From positions 1 to 51,267 of the forward strand of contig NZ_CAVK010000240.1 in the NCBI RefSeq assembly GCF_000382885.1: DNA of 51,267 nucleotides, read 5' to 3'. Positions 39,255 through 48,143 of the stretch are shown here, piece after piece (the first letter of the stretch is position 1; every line of letters begins with the position of its first letter). The DNA is from Sphingobium indicum BiD32. GTDB taxonomy: Bacteria; Pseudomonadota; Alphaproteobacteria; Sphingomonadales; Sphingomonadaceae. Below the pieces are notes generated by a model. The model worked only from the letters and a program-made list of their open reading frames with translations. It did no database searches and had not been told where the DNA came from. The position numbers were made by a program, and so were the translations under genes.

Positions 39255-39291
39255 GCGGGCGCTTGTCTGCACTGTGCTGACGAGCGCCCGC
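39255..39291. terminator. Bidirectional hairpin between convergent genes
   Basis: GCGGGCGCTTGTC (39255-39267) pairs with GACGAGCGCCCGC (39279-39291), with one G-T or mismatch position, between the TonB receptor and the convergent HipA-like gene. It probably ends both transcripts. Confidence 0.65.
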
Positions 39292-39295
39292 TACC

Positions 39296-41149
39296 CTAAC
39301 CCTCATCGCCAGCGAGCGCGGCGCAGCGCTCGCCGGTCAGAGCCAATACCTGGCCCTGGACGGTAGCGGCAACCTCGCCCTCCGCCGCAAAGGCCGGGAG
39401 CCGGACGGTTCCGACGGCTTGTGCGAGGCTGCCGGTCAATTCGGCAATGGCCCTTTCCGCGTCACCTTGCGGCAGGCCGATCGTGCGTGCCAGCGTCATG
39501 AAATCCCGGCGCGTCAGCCGATCATCCTTGCCACCCAGCTTGAGCGCCATGCGATCGCCGCCAAGACCCGGGAATACCCGCGTCGTGACCGCATCATACA
39601 GCGGAGCGAAGCGAACCGAGGTGAAAGCCTTGGCATTCGGTTCGGCGATTTTGAGCAGCGCGAGATTTTTGAGGTGCATATCGCCATCGGCAATCAGCCA
39701 GGCAAAAACCGCACGGCGGAACAGGATATCGAGATCCGCTGCAGGGTCGGTCGACAGCGGCCGCAGTCCGCGCGCCATCCGCTCTATCGTCCCGTCATAT
39801 TTGGCAGAGGCAGGAAGATCGAGGATCGAGCAGAAATCCTCAAGCGCGATCCGCCTCTGATCATCCGGCTCCAGGCGGATGTCGAACCGCTCTACAATGA
39901 GCGCGGGAGCCATGCCATCGGGCATCGCCGTCAGGGCGACATCAGGCGCGGCAAAGCCTGCAGCGCGGCCAAGTTCAAGGCAGAGCCATTCCACGATCGG
40001 CAGCATCTCGAAGCCAGCGGTGCCTGCTGGTTTGAGGATATGGGTAAATGGCAGATCGATGGCCGGAAGGAGTGTGCCATCGGGTGCCAGATGCATCGGC
40101 GCCTTGATCTGAACACCCGACAAGCGCGGTGTTTCGGCGCGCGCGAATATGCGCGCGAGGTTTTGCTCGAAACTCTCCTCGATGGCACCGCGCGCCGGGC
40201 CATCATAGTGGCCAGTGAAACGGCCTGCCTCGACAAAGCCGCTCAGCTTCGTCGTGAGAATGTCAGCCGGTAGTGCCGTCAACTCGTCGCGCGTCTCGAC
40301 CACAGCGACGTTGGACATATAACGCCGTCCACGCTTCAAAGCTTCGCGCTCGTCCCGCTCGTGAAGCACCTTTGCGAGCCAGCCTTCCGGCAGGAGGGAT
40401 TCGACAAAAGCCGGAAGTTTGCCGGGCGTTGTCTCCCGGATGAGCGTCGGCCCTGAGCGCCGGGCCGGCTTCCAGCGCCACTCAAAGCCGTCATGGGCGA
40501 GGTTCCCGAGCGGCTCGCCATGCCAGGCGATCATCAGATCCAGCGCGGCCTTGTTTACGGGCGCTTTGGCCGTACCCGGCTGCGCCATAAGGAAGCGTTC
40601 AGCGGCTTCGCCTTCGCGATACCAGCCATTTTCGCGGGCCAGTGCCCAGACTGCATCGGCGGCTTCCTTGGTCGTGCCGTGCTCCTCGACGAGACGCGCA
40701 GCCAGTTGGACGCGCATCTCGGCGGTGATGGCGCTGGCATGTTCGCTGCGCAGCCGAAATGCTTCCAGAAAGCGTTGCCGCGGGGAGGATGCATGAATAC
40801 GCAGCTCGCCCTGATCATCACCAACCACCGCTGATGCGGTCGAAGGGTGCTTCGGCGCTTCGTTCTGGACGATTTCCAGGCTGCGCAGCCGCGTGCGTTG
40901 GTTGCGTTTTCCGCTTATAAAAAGCCTGCCATCGGGTGTCGGAGCAAGCAGGACCGCGCTCGCCGACGACAGATAGGCATTGGGATAGAGATACTGTGCG
41001 ATGCGGATCGCGTGGCCCATTATGGCAGCGTCCGCATCGACATCTTGATCGATATATATGCCGCGCACGAGCTGGACGAGCTCGCCCGCTTGCGCGCGCT
41101 GGTGCGCGCGCTTGGCATCGATCGTTTCGCCGACCAGATGGACTGTCAT
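39296..41149 (-). CDS. HipA-type kinase with an AbiEi-like N-terminal domain
   Basis: A 617-residue protein. The first 190 or so residues resemble AbiEi-type winged-helix antitoxins (AQAGELVQLVRGIYID, NAYLSSASAVLL, TPDGRLFISGKR). The rest is a HipA-type kinase: the N-subdomain begins LMIAWHGEPLGNL, VERFDI provides the ATP-lysine-linked region, ADGDMHLKNLALL is the catalytic loop, and FAPLYDAVTT the metal-binding DxxxT site. HipA kinases phosphorylate tRNA synthetases or other targets to stop growth. ATG 41149 is chosen because palindrome and ribosome binding site precede it; GTG 41164 is possible. The fusion could regulate itself, so no separate HipB is required. Confidence 0.78.
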   Translation of the reverse strand: MTVHLVGETIDAKRAHQRAQAGELVQLVRGIYIDQDVDADAAIMGHAIRIAQYLYPNAYLSSASAVLLAPTPDGRLFISGKRNQRTRLRSLEIVQNEAPKHPSTASAVVGDDQGELRIHASSPRQRFLEAFRLRSEHASAITAEMRVQLAARLVEEHGTTKEAADAVWALARENGWYREGEAAERFLMAQPGTAKAPVNKAALDLMIAWHGEPLGNLAHDGFEWRWKPARRSGPTLIRETTPGKLPAFVESLLPEGWLAKVLHERDEREALKRGRRYMSNVAVVETRDELTALPADILTTKLSGFVEAGRFTGHYDGPARGAIEESFEQNLARIFARAETPRLSGVQIKAPMHLAPDGTLLPAIDLPFTHILKPAGTAGFEMLPIVEWLCLELGRAAGFAAPDVALTAMPDGMAPALIVERFDIRLEPDDQRRIALEDFCSILDLPASAKYDGTIERMARGLRPLSTDPAADLDILFRRAVFAWLIADGDMHLKNLALLKIAEPNAKAFTSVRFAPLYDAVTTRVFPGLGGDRMALKLGGKDDRLTRRDFMTLARTIGLPQGDAERAIAELTGSLAQAVGTVRLPAFAAEGEVAATVQGQVLALTGERCAALAGDEG

Positions 41150-41152
41150 AGG

Positions 41153-41238
41153 ATTATCTCGCACTTCAGATGCGCGTTAATCCCACGGGTGGATGTGATA
41201 TGCAAGAATTATCTCGCATCTCACATGCACGTTAATTC
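41153..41238. promoter_or_regulatory. Two palindromic operators before the HipA-like gene
   Basis: Two copies (41153-41183 and 41208-41238) about 55 bases apart. The first reads ATTATCTCGCA, seven bases, then TGCGCGTTAAT; the second is the same with two changes (ATTATCTCGCA then TGCACGTTAAT). Each is a dyad with ATTA-CGCA/TGCG-TAAT arms, and the first ends four bases from the start codon. This fits autoregulation by the fused antitoxin-like domain. Confidence 0.65.
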
Positions 41239-41325
41239 CGCAAGCAGGTGCGGTGCGGAGCACACCGCTGAGGGCAAGCACCGACCCACCTCTGGACTAG
41301 GCTATTTCTGCTTGATCCCGCAGCA

Positions 41326-41355
41326 TGTCCGAAATGCGTATACATTTTTCGGACA
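41326..41355. repeat. 30-base dyad resembling a serine-resolvase site
   Basis: TGTCCGAAA (41326-41334) and TTTCGGACA (41347-41355) are perfect inverted arms around a centre with GTATAC. Its length and form recall a resolvase or invertase crossover site, but no such recombinase gene is in this window. It may instead be a strong hairpin after the MqsA-like gene. Confidence 0.4.
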
Positions 41356-41381
41356 GCGTCCTGGAAGCGCCTCTTACTGGC

Positions 41382-41777
41382 CTACCGTCGGATATTGCGG
41401 AGAGTTGTGACCTCTTCCAGATGGCGATCAAGAATCTCAATCAAGCCAACCGCAGCTTCACTGGGCTGCATTGTACCACGCTCATACTTTTGGAACGCTC
41501 GCCGTCCGCCGCCAATGATCCTACCCGCCTCTTCTTGGGTGAGGCCAAGCTTCTTGCGCACGGCCTTGACCCGTGCGGCATAGGCCGCTCGCAACTCGAG
41601 ATAGGCTTGATCCAATGCTTGAAGTTCAGCGCCCGAATGGATGGAATCGCCATCGCCTTCAGGATACCAGCCCGGCACCTCCACTTCGCGTGACAACGAG
41701 CCAACGCTCAGCGTTTGCATCCGGGCGTCACGCCGAAGCACATCACCGGTCTTGGGATGAAAGCGAGTCTGACCCAT
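41382..41777 (-). CDS. MqsA-like antitoxin regulator without zinc cysteines
   Basis: A 131-residue protein. The C-terminal Xre-type helix-turn-helix (VRKKLGLTQEEAGRIIGGGRRAFQKYERGTMQPSEAAVGLIEILDRH) matches MqsA. The N-terminal domain has no CxxC pairs that bind zinc in classical MqsA (FHPKTGDVLRRDAR instead). No mqsR toxin gene is adjacent. AAGGAGG is seven bases before ATG 41777. It lies 220 bases upstream of the HipA-like gene on the same strand, so it could repress or join that system. Confidence 0.8.
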   Translation of the reverse strand: MGQTRFHPKTGDVLRRDARMQTLSVGSLSREVEVPGWYPEGDGDSIHSGAELQALDQAYLELRAAYAARVKAVRKKLGLTQEEAGRIIGGGRRAFQKYERGTMQPSEAAVGLIEILDRHLEEVTTLRNIRR

Positions 41778-41881
41778 CTTCAAACCTCCTTGCCCGATGT
41801 CGATCGAATATCGTTAAGCATCTCACCGGCAAACCCCAGCGCCAAATGCTGTATTTGGCTTCCAAAAATACACCTTCAAGG

Positions 41882-43162
41882 TTAAATTTCAATTGCCGAC
41901 GTTTGCCTGACTGGGCGCAACGATGCAGCGCCTTCGGCAAGCAGGCGGGCGATCTCGTCTGAAGTTTTGCGCACCGCTAGCTTCAGAGCTTCATCGATAT
42001 GGATGTAGTCCTGCGTGACGTTCTGCGAAGCATGCCCGAGCATGGCCCGTATCGTCAGTTCCGTGAATCCGAGTTCGCCCGCGATGCTGCCGAAAGTGTG
42101 GCGAAGGGTATGCAGTGTGGCGCCCTCAATTCCCGCCCACTGACAAACTCTCCGGAAGCAGGCTGGTGCAGCCTGGTATGCGCCAGCGCCCGTCATTGAC
42201 GGGAACACGTAGGGGTTACCAACGATCTCGGGTTGAGCGAGAACGACCTTCAGTGCTTCTGGGCCGATCGAGCGGACCTGTGCATCGGTTTTGGTATCCG
42301 GGAAGGAGACAAACCCACCCTCCGCATGCACCCAGGCGCGCTTCATCGACTGCGCCTCTTCCCGTCTGTATCCTGTCAGCGCAAGTGTCCGCACCACTGC
42401 AAGTGCTGTCGGATTTTCGCCATTACGTTCGGCATAGGCGATGGCTTTGCCGAACGCGACGAGTTCGGCAGTGCTGAGCCGTCTCGTCTTCTTGTTGATT
42501 GCGAGTTTCTTGGCTCCTCTGGTTGGGTGCTCCGCAATCAGCCCCTTGTGCTTGGCATGACCCAAAATGGCTTGCAGCGACCCGAGGCATCGCGACGCGA
42601 CGCCAGGCCCGCCAGCGGGCCGACCACCACGGCCTTTACCTCTAGCCTTGGCAGTTTTCCCGTCCCGGACATCAGCCTGCATCTGCTCGACATCCGCGAT
42701 TGTCAGCCTTTTCGCCATGCGATGGCCAAGAATCGGTTTGATGTGAGTGTTGATCCTGCTCTCATCCATCGCGAGCGAGGAGGCCTTGATTGGACGGTTC
42801 TTGCGGCCAAGAATGTTGCCGGCGCGGGCTTCAACCAGATACCAGTCACAGATCTCGGCGACCGTCATGCCACTGCGGGCCTGATGAATTGCCTCTGCCG
42901 GGTCCTGACCACCAGCAACTTCGCCAAGCTTAATCTTCGCCAGATCCCGAGCCTGCTCCGTCGTGATGACACCATAGCGACCGAGATTGATACGCCGCTT
43001 GATCCCTTCGATGTTGCGGTACTGAACGATGAAGGTCTTGAGCCCCGACGGAAGCGCCCGCAAGCCGAAACCCCGAATCTCGCTGTCCCACAGGACGGCC
43101 TGTTTATCTTTAGGCGGCGCGAATGCGTCCACATTGCGCTTGTTCAACTTCGCTGTCGGCAT
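41882..43162 (-). CDS. Site-specific tyrosine integrase of the element
   Basis: A 426-residue integrase with the DUF4102 arm-binding domain (KLNKRNVDAFAPPKDKQAVLWDSEIRGFGLRALPSG), a core-binding middle domain, and the catalytic domain: R in LTGYRREEAQ, HTLRHTFGS, LGHASQNVTQDYIHI. The start at 43162 has GGAGGG upstream. It lies next to a tRNA-Gly fragment, so it is the likely integrase of this element, targeting tRNA-Gly. Confidence 0.92.
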   Translation of the reverse strand: MPTAKLNKRNVDAFAPPKDKQAVLWDSEIRGFGLRALPSGLKTFIVQYRNIEGIKRRINLGRYGVITTEQARDLAKIKLGEVAGGQDPAEAIHQARSGMTVAEICDWYLVEARAGNILGRKNRPIKASSLAMDESRINTHIKPILGHRMAKRLTIADVEQMQADVRDGKTAKARGKGRGGRPAGGPGVASRCLGSLQAILGHAKHKGLIAEHPTRGAKKLAINKKTRRLSTAELVAFGKAIAYAERNGENPTALAVVRTLALTGYRREEAQSMKRAWVHAEGGFVSFPDTKTDAQVRSIGPEALKVVLAQPEIVGNPYVFPSMTGAGAYQAAPACFRRVCQWAGIEGATLHTLRHTFGSIAGELGFTELTIRAMLGHASQNVTQDYIHIDEALKLAVRKTSDEIARLLAEGAASLRPVRQTSAIEI

Positions 43163-43178
43163 ATTTGACCCTCCATTT

Positions 43179-43261
43179 GGAGACAAAGATTTCAGAGGGG
43201 TGCTTTGTCTCCATTTTGTCTCCAGATTTAAGCGTTTCGAGGGTATTATGGGCGGAGACAA
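43179..43261. repeat. Likely integrase arm-type sites
   Basis: Four copies of a TTTGTCTCC motif lie between the integrase start and attR: inverted at 43179-43188, direct at 43203-43212 and 43214-43223, inverted at 43254-43261. Repeats of this kind near an att site usually bind the integrase's N-terminal domain or its excisionase. Confidence 0.6.
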
Positions 43262-43343
43262 TCGTAAAGAGGAACATTATAAATATCTGATTTAGCGTAG
43301 TTAATCGTACTCAGGAGAGTTTTGGAAAAGTGGCTGAAATATT

Positions 43344-43388
43344 TTGCCAAGGTTGGGGTCGAGGGTTCGAATCCCTTCGCCCGCTCCA
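43344..43388 (+). repeat. attR-like 3' half of tRNA-Gly(GCC)
   Basis: Forty-five bases from the anticodon loop TTGCCAA (anticodon GCC at 43346-43348) through the T-arm GGTTCGAATCCC to CGCCCGCTCCA at 43388 match the 3' half of a glycine tRNA. There is no 5' half before it; the sequence to its left belongs to the element. This is the pattern of an attR left when an element integrates into a tRNA 3' end. The intact tRNA should lie at the far left end, outside the window. Confidence 0.8.
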
Positions 43389-43996
43389 GTTTTTCCAAAT
43401 GATATCAGAAGTATATTGGTGGGATGACTGCGCTTTGCGTGGATACGAAGCACTACGACAGCATGCTCGTCTCCAAATAATATCCACCTAAAATCGCGCG
43501 GACGGTCAAGATTGCGGCAGATTTCCCGTTACACAAAAGGGGAAAGCGTTCCCCTGTCGCCGCGCCATAGCCGCGTCGAAACCCCTTCTGCGGGCGGCTC
43601 CGTCCCCGCAACGCCCCGGTGAGAGTAAGAGGAAGGCCTGATTGGCCGTGACGGGTAAGGGTTGAGAGAGAGGCTCTCGGCGCCCGTCGCGGCGAAGGGC
43701 GCAACGTCAGTGGAGCACCCGCAAGCGCAGCGCCGATCTTGCCGATCGCTTCGCGCTTCATGACAAAACCGTCGTCGAGATAGGGGCCGTACCGCACTGA
43801 GGCGGCCTGGCCCCGTACCGCGCGCTTAGGCAGCGTTTTGCCCTCTAGCCAAAGAAACTGATACCCGTGCGGAAGCCACATTTGGGGGGCACAGCATGAT
43901 CGGCAATCTACAAATAGAAATTCGGCCAGAGCGGCATCAAGCTACACGCCAGCGCAGGGCCGCATATCCGGGAAGCAGTTGTTGGGGATGCGCGAC
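43389..43996. other. Gap between attR and otsA
   Basis: About 600 bases with no gene I can support. A frame on the minus strand (43453-43881) is open for 142 codons but its residue composition is poor. The GAGAGAGAGGCTCTC palindrome (43664-43678) matches the leader type seen at the window start, so this stretch could hold an older element remnant. Confidence 0.4.
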
Positions 43997-45379
43997 ATGA
44001 GCCGTCTGATCATCATATCGAACCGCGTCTCGGCCACAACCTCCGGTGGTTCGGGAAGCCAGGGTGGACTTGCCGTCGCATTGTCGGCAGCCCTGCGCGA
44101 AAGTGGTGGCATCTGGTTCGGGTGGTCGGGTGCGGAAACACAAAAATTCACTGGCCATATCAACTTGCAGCGCAACGTCGGCGTCACCACGGCAACGATT
44201 GATCTCGAAGCGCAGGATATCGATGAATATTATAATGGCTATGCCAACCGCACCTTGTGGCCGCTTTTTCATTTTCGTACCGATCTGGCGGAGTATAAGC
44301 GGGGCTTTGCCGGTGGATATGAGCGCGTCAATGCGCGTTTCGCGGACACCGTTTCGCCTCTGCTGGAGGCGGACGACCTCATCTGGGTAAACGATTATCA
44401 TCTGATGCCGCTGGGACGGGAGTTACGGCAAAGAGGATGGAAGAACCGAATAGGCTTCTTTCTGCATATTCCGTGGCCGCCGATGCGGCTCCTACTCTCG
44501 CTTCCGAGCCACCGCGAACTGGTGGAATCGCTGTTCGCCTATGATGTGATCGGTTTCCAGACGCACGATGGGGTCGAAACCTTCCTCGATTATGCACGGG
44601 GCGAGCTGCACGCCGACATCGGCGACAATGGTGTCGTGACCCATGAGGGCCAGAGCGTGCGCGTCATTGCGTGCCCGATTGGCATCGATACGGCCGATTT
44701 CGTGATCAGCGCCAATGGACCTGTGGCGAGGGAAGTGCATCGCCGCATGCGCATCAGCGCCAATGATCGCACGATGATCATCGGCGTTGATCGGCTGGAC
44801 TATTCCAAAGGTCTGCAGGAACGTTTTCTGGGCTATGAACGCTTTCTCGCGGCGCATCCTTCGGTGCAGGAGGACATCTTCCTGCTTCAAATCGCGCCAC
44901 CATCGCGAAGTGATGTGCAAAGCTATCAGGAGATACGGGCGACCCTCGATGGACTGTCGGGACGCATCAACGGAGAGTTTGCCGACGCCGAATGGGTACC
45001 CATTCGCTATGTGAACAAAGGCTATCCTCGCGAACAACTGGCAGGCATGTACCGGGCCGCCCGTATCGGGCTGGTCACGCCCCTGCGCGATGGCATGAAC
45101 CTGGTCGCCAAGGAATATGTTGCTGCGCAAGATCCCCAAAATCCTGGCGTCCTGATACTCTCACGCTTTGCGGGTGCCGCCGAGCAGTTGACCGATGCCC
45201 TGCTGGTCAATCCTCACAGCCCGGAGGAAATAGCCGATGCGCTCGCCGGCGCGCTCGCCATGCCGCTGGACGAACGGGTGGCACGGTGGCGTGCGATGAT
45301 GGACAATATTGAGCAGGAGGACGTGATCTGGTGGCGGCGTAAATTCACCGATGCGCTTTCCAATACCCTTTCGAATTGA
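43997..45379 (+). CDS. otsA: Trehalose-6-phosphate synthase
   Basis: A 460-residue GT20 enzyme making trehalose-6-phosphate from UDP-glucose and glucose-6-phosphate. SRLIIISNRVS opens the protein, WVNDYHLMPLGRELR and FFLHIPWPPMRLL are family motifs, VDRLDYSKGLQERF lies in the second half, and LVTPLRDGMNLVAKEY ends the catalytic core. ATG 43997 has GGGG upstream; ATG 43988 is possible. No otsB phosphatase gene is in the window; it may lie elsewhere or have been separated by the element. Trehalose protects against osmotic stress. Confidence 0.92.
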   Translation: MSRLIIISNRVSATTSGGSGSQGGLAVALSAALRESGGIWFGWSGAETQKFTGHINLQRNVGVTTATIDLEAQDIDEYYNGYANRTLWPLFHFRTDLAEYKRGFAGGYERVNARFADTVSPLLEADDLIWVNDYHLMPLGRELRQRGWKNRIGFFLHIPWPPMRLLLSLPSHRELVESLFAYDVIGFQTHDGVETFLDYARGELHADIGDNGVVTHEGQSVRVIACPIGIDTADFVISANGPVAREVHRRMRISANDRTMIIGVDRLDYSKGLQERFLGYERFLAAHPSVQEDIFLLQIAPPSRSDVQSYQEIRATLDGLSGRINGEFADAEWVPIRYVNKGYPREQLAGMYRAARIGLVTPLRDGMNLVAKEYVAAQDPQNPGVLILSRFAGAAEQLTDALLVNPHSPEEIADALAGALAMPLDERVARWRAMMDNIEQEDVIWWRRKFTDALSNTLSN

Positions 45380-45519
45380 CGGACTACCATGATCATCTTG
45401 CAAGCCAAGGCCGAAGCCGGCACCTCGCTGGCTGAAGGGATCGATCTGGAGTTCGAAGGGCATCATCCGGATTCGCCCCGGTATGAAGGCGGCCGATCTA
45501 CTCCGTTGAAATTCGAAAC

Positions 45520-46887
45520 TCAGGCCGTCGCGGTGGGCGTTGCCTGCTCAGTTGACGCTGCGGGCGGAGCATCGAGGAAGGGCTTGGCTAGCCCGTGATA
45601 AAGCCGCTCGCGACAGACCAGTGCGCTGACCACGTCGGCGATCAGGGCGGTTGCAAACAGAGGGATGATCATGCCGCGACTGGCCGTTGTCTCGGTGATG
45701 ATGATCACGGCCGTCAGCGGTGCCCGGACGACGCCGACGAAATAGCCGATCATGCCGAGCAGCACGACCGCGCCCTTGGGATCGTCGGGAAATATGCTGG
45801 TGAGCAGATCGCCGAGTCCTGCACCGACCGACAGGGATGGCGCAAAAATGCCTCCCGGCGCTCCACTGAGCGCTGTCGCAAGTGTCGAGAGGAATTTGGT
45901 TGGACCAAACCAGGGCGATCCCCCCTGCGCTTCAACCATGAGCCGGGTCGTCTCGTAGCCGGTTCCCCAAGTGGCCCCTGCTGTCACTATGCCCAATATC
46001 GCCACCAACAGGCCGCAGGCACCCGCCGTGATTACTGGACGCTGCTTGATGGCGCGTATCCAAGGGCGGCCCGGGGCGGAAAAGCCAAGCAGCGCGCGTG
46101 AGAAAAGTCCGCCTGCAAGTCCGCCTGCGACCCCCGCGACCGGTGCCACGAACAGCACGCCGCGCAGGTCGAGGGTCTGACGCATTGCGCCGAAATAGAT
46201 ATAATCGCCCGCTACGCCGAGGCTGACCAAGCCCGCCACCATGACGGCGGCCATGACCAGCACGGCCACCCTTTGTTCATAGGCGGAGGCCAGTTCCTCG
46301 ATCGCGAAGGCCACGCCTGCAAGCGGTGTGTTGAAGGCCGCGGCGACGCCAGCTGCGCCGCCCGCGATCAGGACACCGGCGGTGATCGGTACGCGCAACA
46401 GTCTGTGGATGGCAACCATGATCGCGGCACTGACCTGAACCGTTGGTCCTTCACGCCCCACCGATCCGCCCGCGCCCAACATCAGCACAGTGATGATGAG
46501 TTTCAGCGCTCCGGTTTTCAGCGAGATGAGCGGTCCCAATGCTTCGCGCGCCGGATTGCGCGAAGCCGCGATAACTTGCGGGATGCCCGACCCCCGTGCT
46601 TCGGGCGCCCAGCGCTTCGTCGCATAGACCGCGCCGGCAAAGATCGTCGGTGTCAGCAGGAGTGCGCCATATGGCCAGACGGCACTGAAGCGAAGAAACT
46701 GGTGCTGGGCGAAGTCGCCCATCTTGGCAAACGCGATCGCGAAGAGGCCAAGCAACACCGCGCCAAGGCCGGTTGCGATCCGGCGACGGAGCACCGAAAG
46801 GGCGTCGCGTGCCCGCTCGGTCCCATCGGCAGAGAGGGCCGCATCTTTGAAAGCGACAATGCGCGAAAGCCGCGGAAACAGTCTCAT
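45520..46887 (-). CDS. ClC-family chloride transporter
   Basis: A 455-residue protein with ClC signatures: [24 protein letters not shown] (the glutamate in GREGP is the gating residue of Cl-/H+ antiporters) and [15 protein letters not shown]. About ten to twelve helices are expected. The ATG at 46887 overlaps the nhaA stop by four bases (ATGA), so it is translated after nhaA. It converges with otsA. Confidence 0.9.
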   Translation of the reverse strand: MRLFPRLSRIVAFKDAALSADGTERARDALSVLRRRIATGLGAVLLGLFAIAFAKMGDFAQHQFLRFSAVWPYGALLLTPTIFAGAVYATKRWAPEARGSGIPQVIAASRNPAREALGPLISLKTGALKLIITVLMLGAGGSVGREGPTVQVSAAIMVAIHRLLRVPITAGVLIAGGAAGVAAAFNTPLAGVAFAIEELASAYEQRVAVLVMAAVMVAGLVSLGVAGDYIYFGAMRQTLDLRGVLFVAPVAGVAGGLAGGLFSRALLGFSAPGRPWIRAIKQRPVITAGACGLLVAILGIVTAGATWGTGYETTRLMVEAQGGSPWFGPTKFLSTLATALSGAPGGIFAPSLSVGAGLGDLLTSIFPDDPKGAVVLLGMIGYFVGVVRAPLTAVIIITETTASRGMIIPLFATALIADVVSALVCRERLYHGLAKPFLDAPPAASTEQATPTATA

Positions 46888-48074
46888 GGCCGGAACGCGG
46901 TTGTCGAGGGCGCGATACGCAGGACGATGAAACCGATAATGGCCGACGCGATGGAGCCTGCCAGAACGCCCAGCTTGGCAGCATCGTTCTGATGCGACCC
47001 TTCGCCAAAGGCGAGGCTGCCGATAAACAGGCTCATCGTAAAGCCGATTCCGCAAAGCAGCGCGATCCCATAGACCTGGTACCAGTTGGCATCGCGCGGT
47101 CTTTGACTCCAGCCTAGCCGCGCCAGCAACCAGACTGTGCTGAAAATACCGACCTGCTTGCCGATGAACAGCCCCAGAGCGACTCCCAGCGGCACGGGAC
47201 TCAGAGCATCAGCGACGGTGAAGCCCGCCAGCGGCACGCCTGCATTGGCAAAGCCGAAGATCGGGACGATTGCATAGGCTACCCAAGGATGCAGGCCATG
47301 TTCCAGACGGGCGAGAGGAGATTGGGTATCGTCGGGCGCTGCTGGTGTCCGGGTCATCGGAATGGTCAACGCGACGGCGACGCCGGCGAGCGTGGCATGA
47401 ATGCCCGACTGTAAAACGCATAGCCAGACAGCGATCCCTACCAATAGATAAGGCCAGAGCGCCGTCACCCCCCGTCGATTGCAGAGTGCGAGGACCACCA
47501 ACCCGATCCCCGCGCCTGCAAGCGGGAGGAGATAGAGTTGAGCGGTATAGAATATGGCTATGATCAGGACCGCGATCAGATCGTCAATGATCGCAACGGC
47601 AGTCAGGAAAATCTTGAGCGACGTGGGCACGCGGCTGCCCAGCAAGGCCAGAATACCCAATGCGAAGGCGATGTCCGTCGCGGCGGGGATCGCCCAGCCA
47701 CGAAGGCCTGCTGGATCGGATTGATTGAGGCTCACATAGATGAGAGCCGGCAAGGCTACGCCTGCGGCTGCCGCAACCCCGGGAAGAATCCGGTCGGACC
47801 ATCGCGATAACTGGCCGTCCACTACCTCGCGCTTGATCTCAAGCCCCACGATCAGGAAGAACAGCGCCATCAGACCGTCGTTGATCCAGTGCAGCAGGCT
47901 GAGACCGCCCAGCTTAAGATGCAGCGTTTCGCGATAATCCAGCGAGAACGGAGAATTGGCGACGATCATCGCCGCCGCTGCGGCCGCCATCAGGATGATA
48001 CCTCCAGCCGCTTCGGTTTGGAGAAAGGCGCGCATCATCGACGAAGGGCGACGTATGAATTCTATTGTGCTCAT
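46884..48074 (-). CDS. nhaA: Na+/H+ antiporter NhaA
   Basis: A 396-residue NhaA with the paired aspartates of the ion-binding site in [32 protein letters not shown], and FAFANAG-like sequence (here [10 protein letters not shown]). It exchanges sodium for protons across the inner membrane. Its stop overlaps the ClC start. The ribosome binding site is weak, and an IS110-family element lies about 70 bases upstream, which could change its expression. Confidence 0.92.
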   Translation of the reverse strand: MSTIEFIRRPSSMMRAFLQTEAAGGIILMAAAAAAMIVANSPFSLDYRETLHLKLGGLSLLHWINDGLMALFFLIVGLEIKREVVDGQLSRWSDRILPGVAAAAGVALPALIYVSLNQSDPAGLRGWAIPAATDIAFALGILALLGSRVPTSLKIFLTAVAIIDDLIAVLIIAIFYTAQLYLLPLAGAGIGLVVLALCNRRGVTALWPYLLVGIAVWLCVLQSGIHATLAGVAVALTIPMTRTPAAPDDTQSPLARLEHGLHPWVAYAIVPIFGFANAGVPLAGFTVADALSPVPLGVALGLFIGKQVGIFSTVWLLARLGWSQRPRDANWYQVYGIALLCGIGFTMSLFIGSLAFGEGSHQNDAAKLGVLAGSIASAIIGFIVLRIAPSTTAFRP

Positions 48075-48143
48075 GTTCGCCGTCCCTAGCGCAGGATCGC
48101 CTGATCGGCCACCGGGACAAGGAACTTAGAGTATCCGTGATGG

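Noticed and set aside
42233..43168. A 311-codon plus-strand frame across the integrase
   Set aside because: Antisense to a complete tyrosine integrase whose catalytic boxes are intact.
43453..43881. 142-codon minus-strand frame beyond attR
   Set aside because: Composition rich in R, G and P and no recognised motif; probably noncoding or remnant DNA.
45389..45598. 69-codon frame between otsA and the ClC gene
   Set aside because: Half of it overlaps the end of the ClC gene and there is no ribosome binding site.
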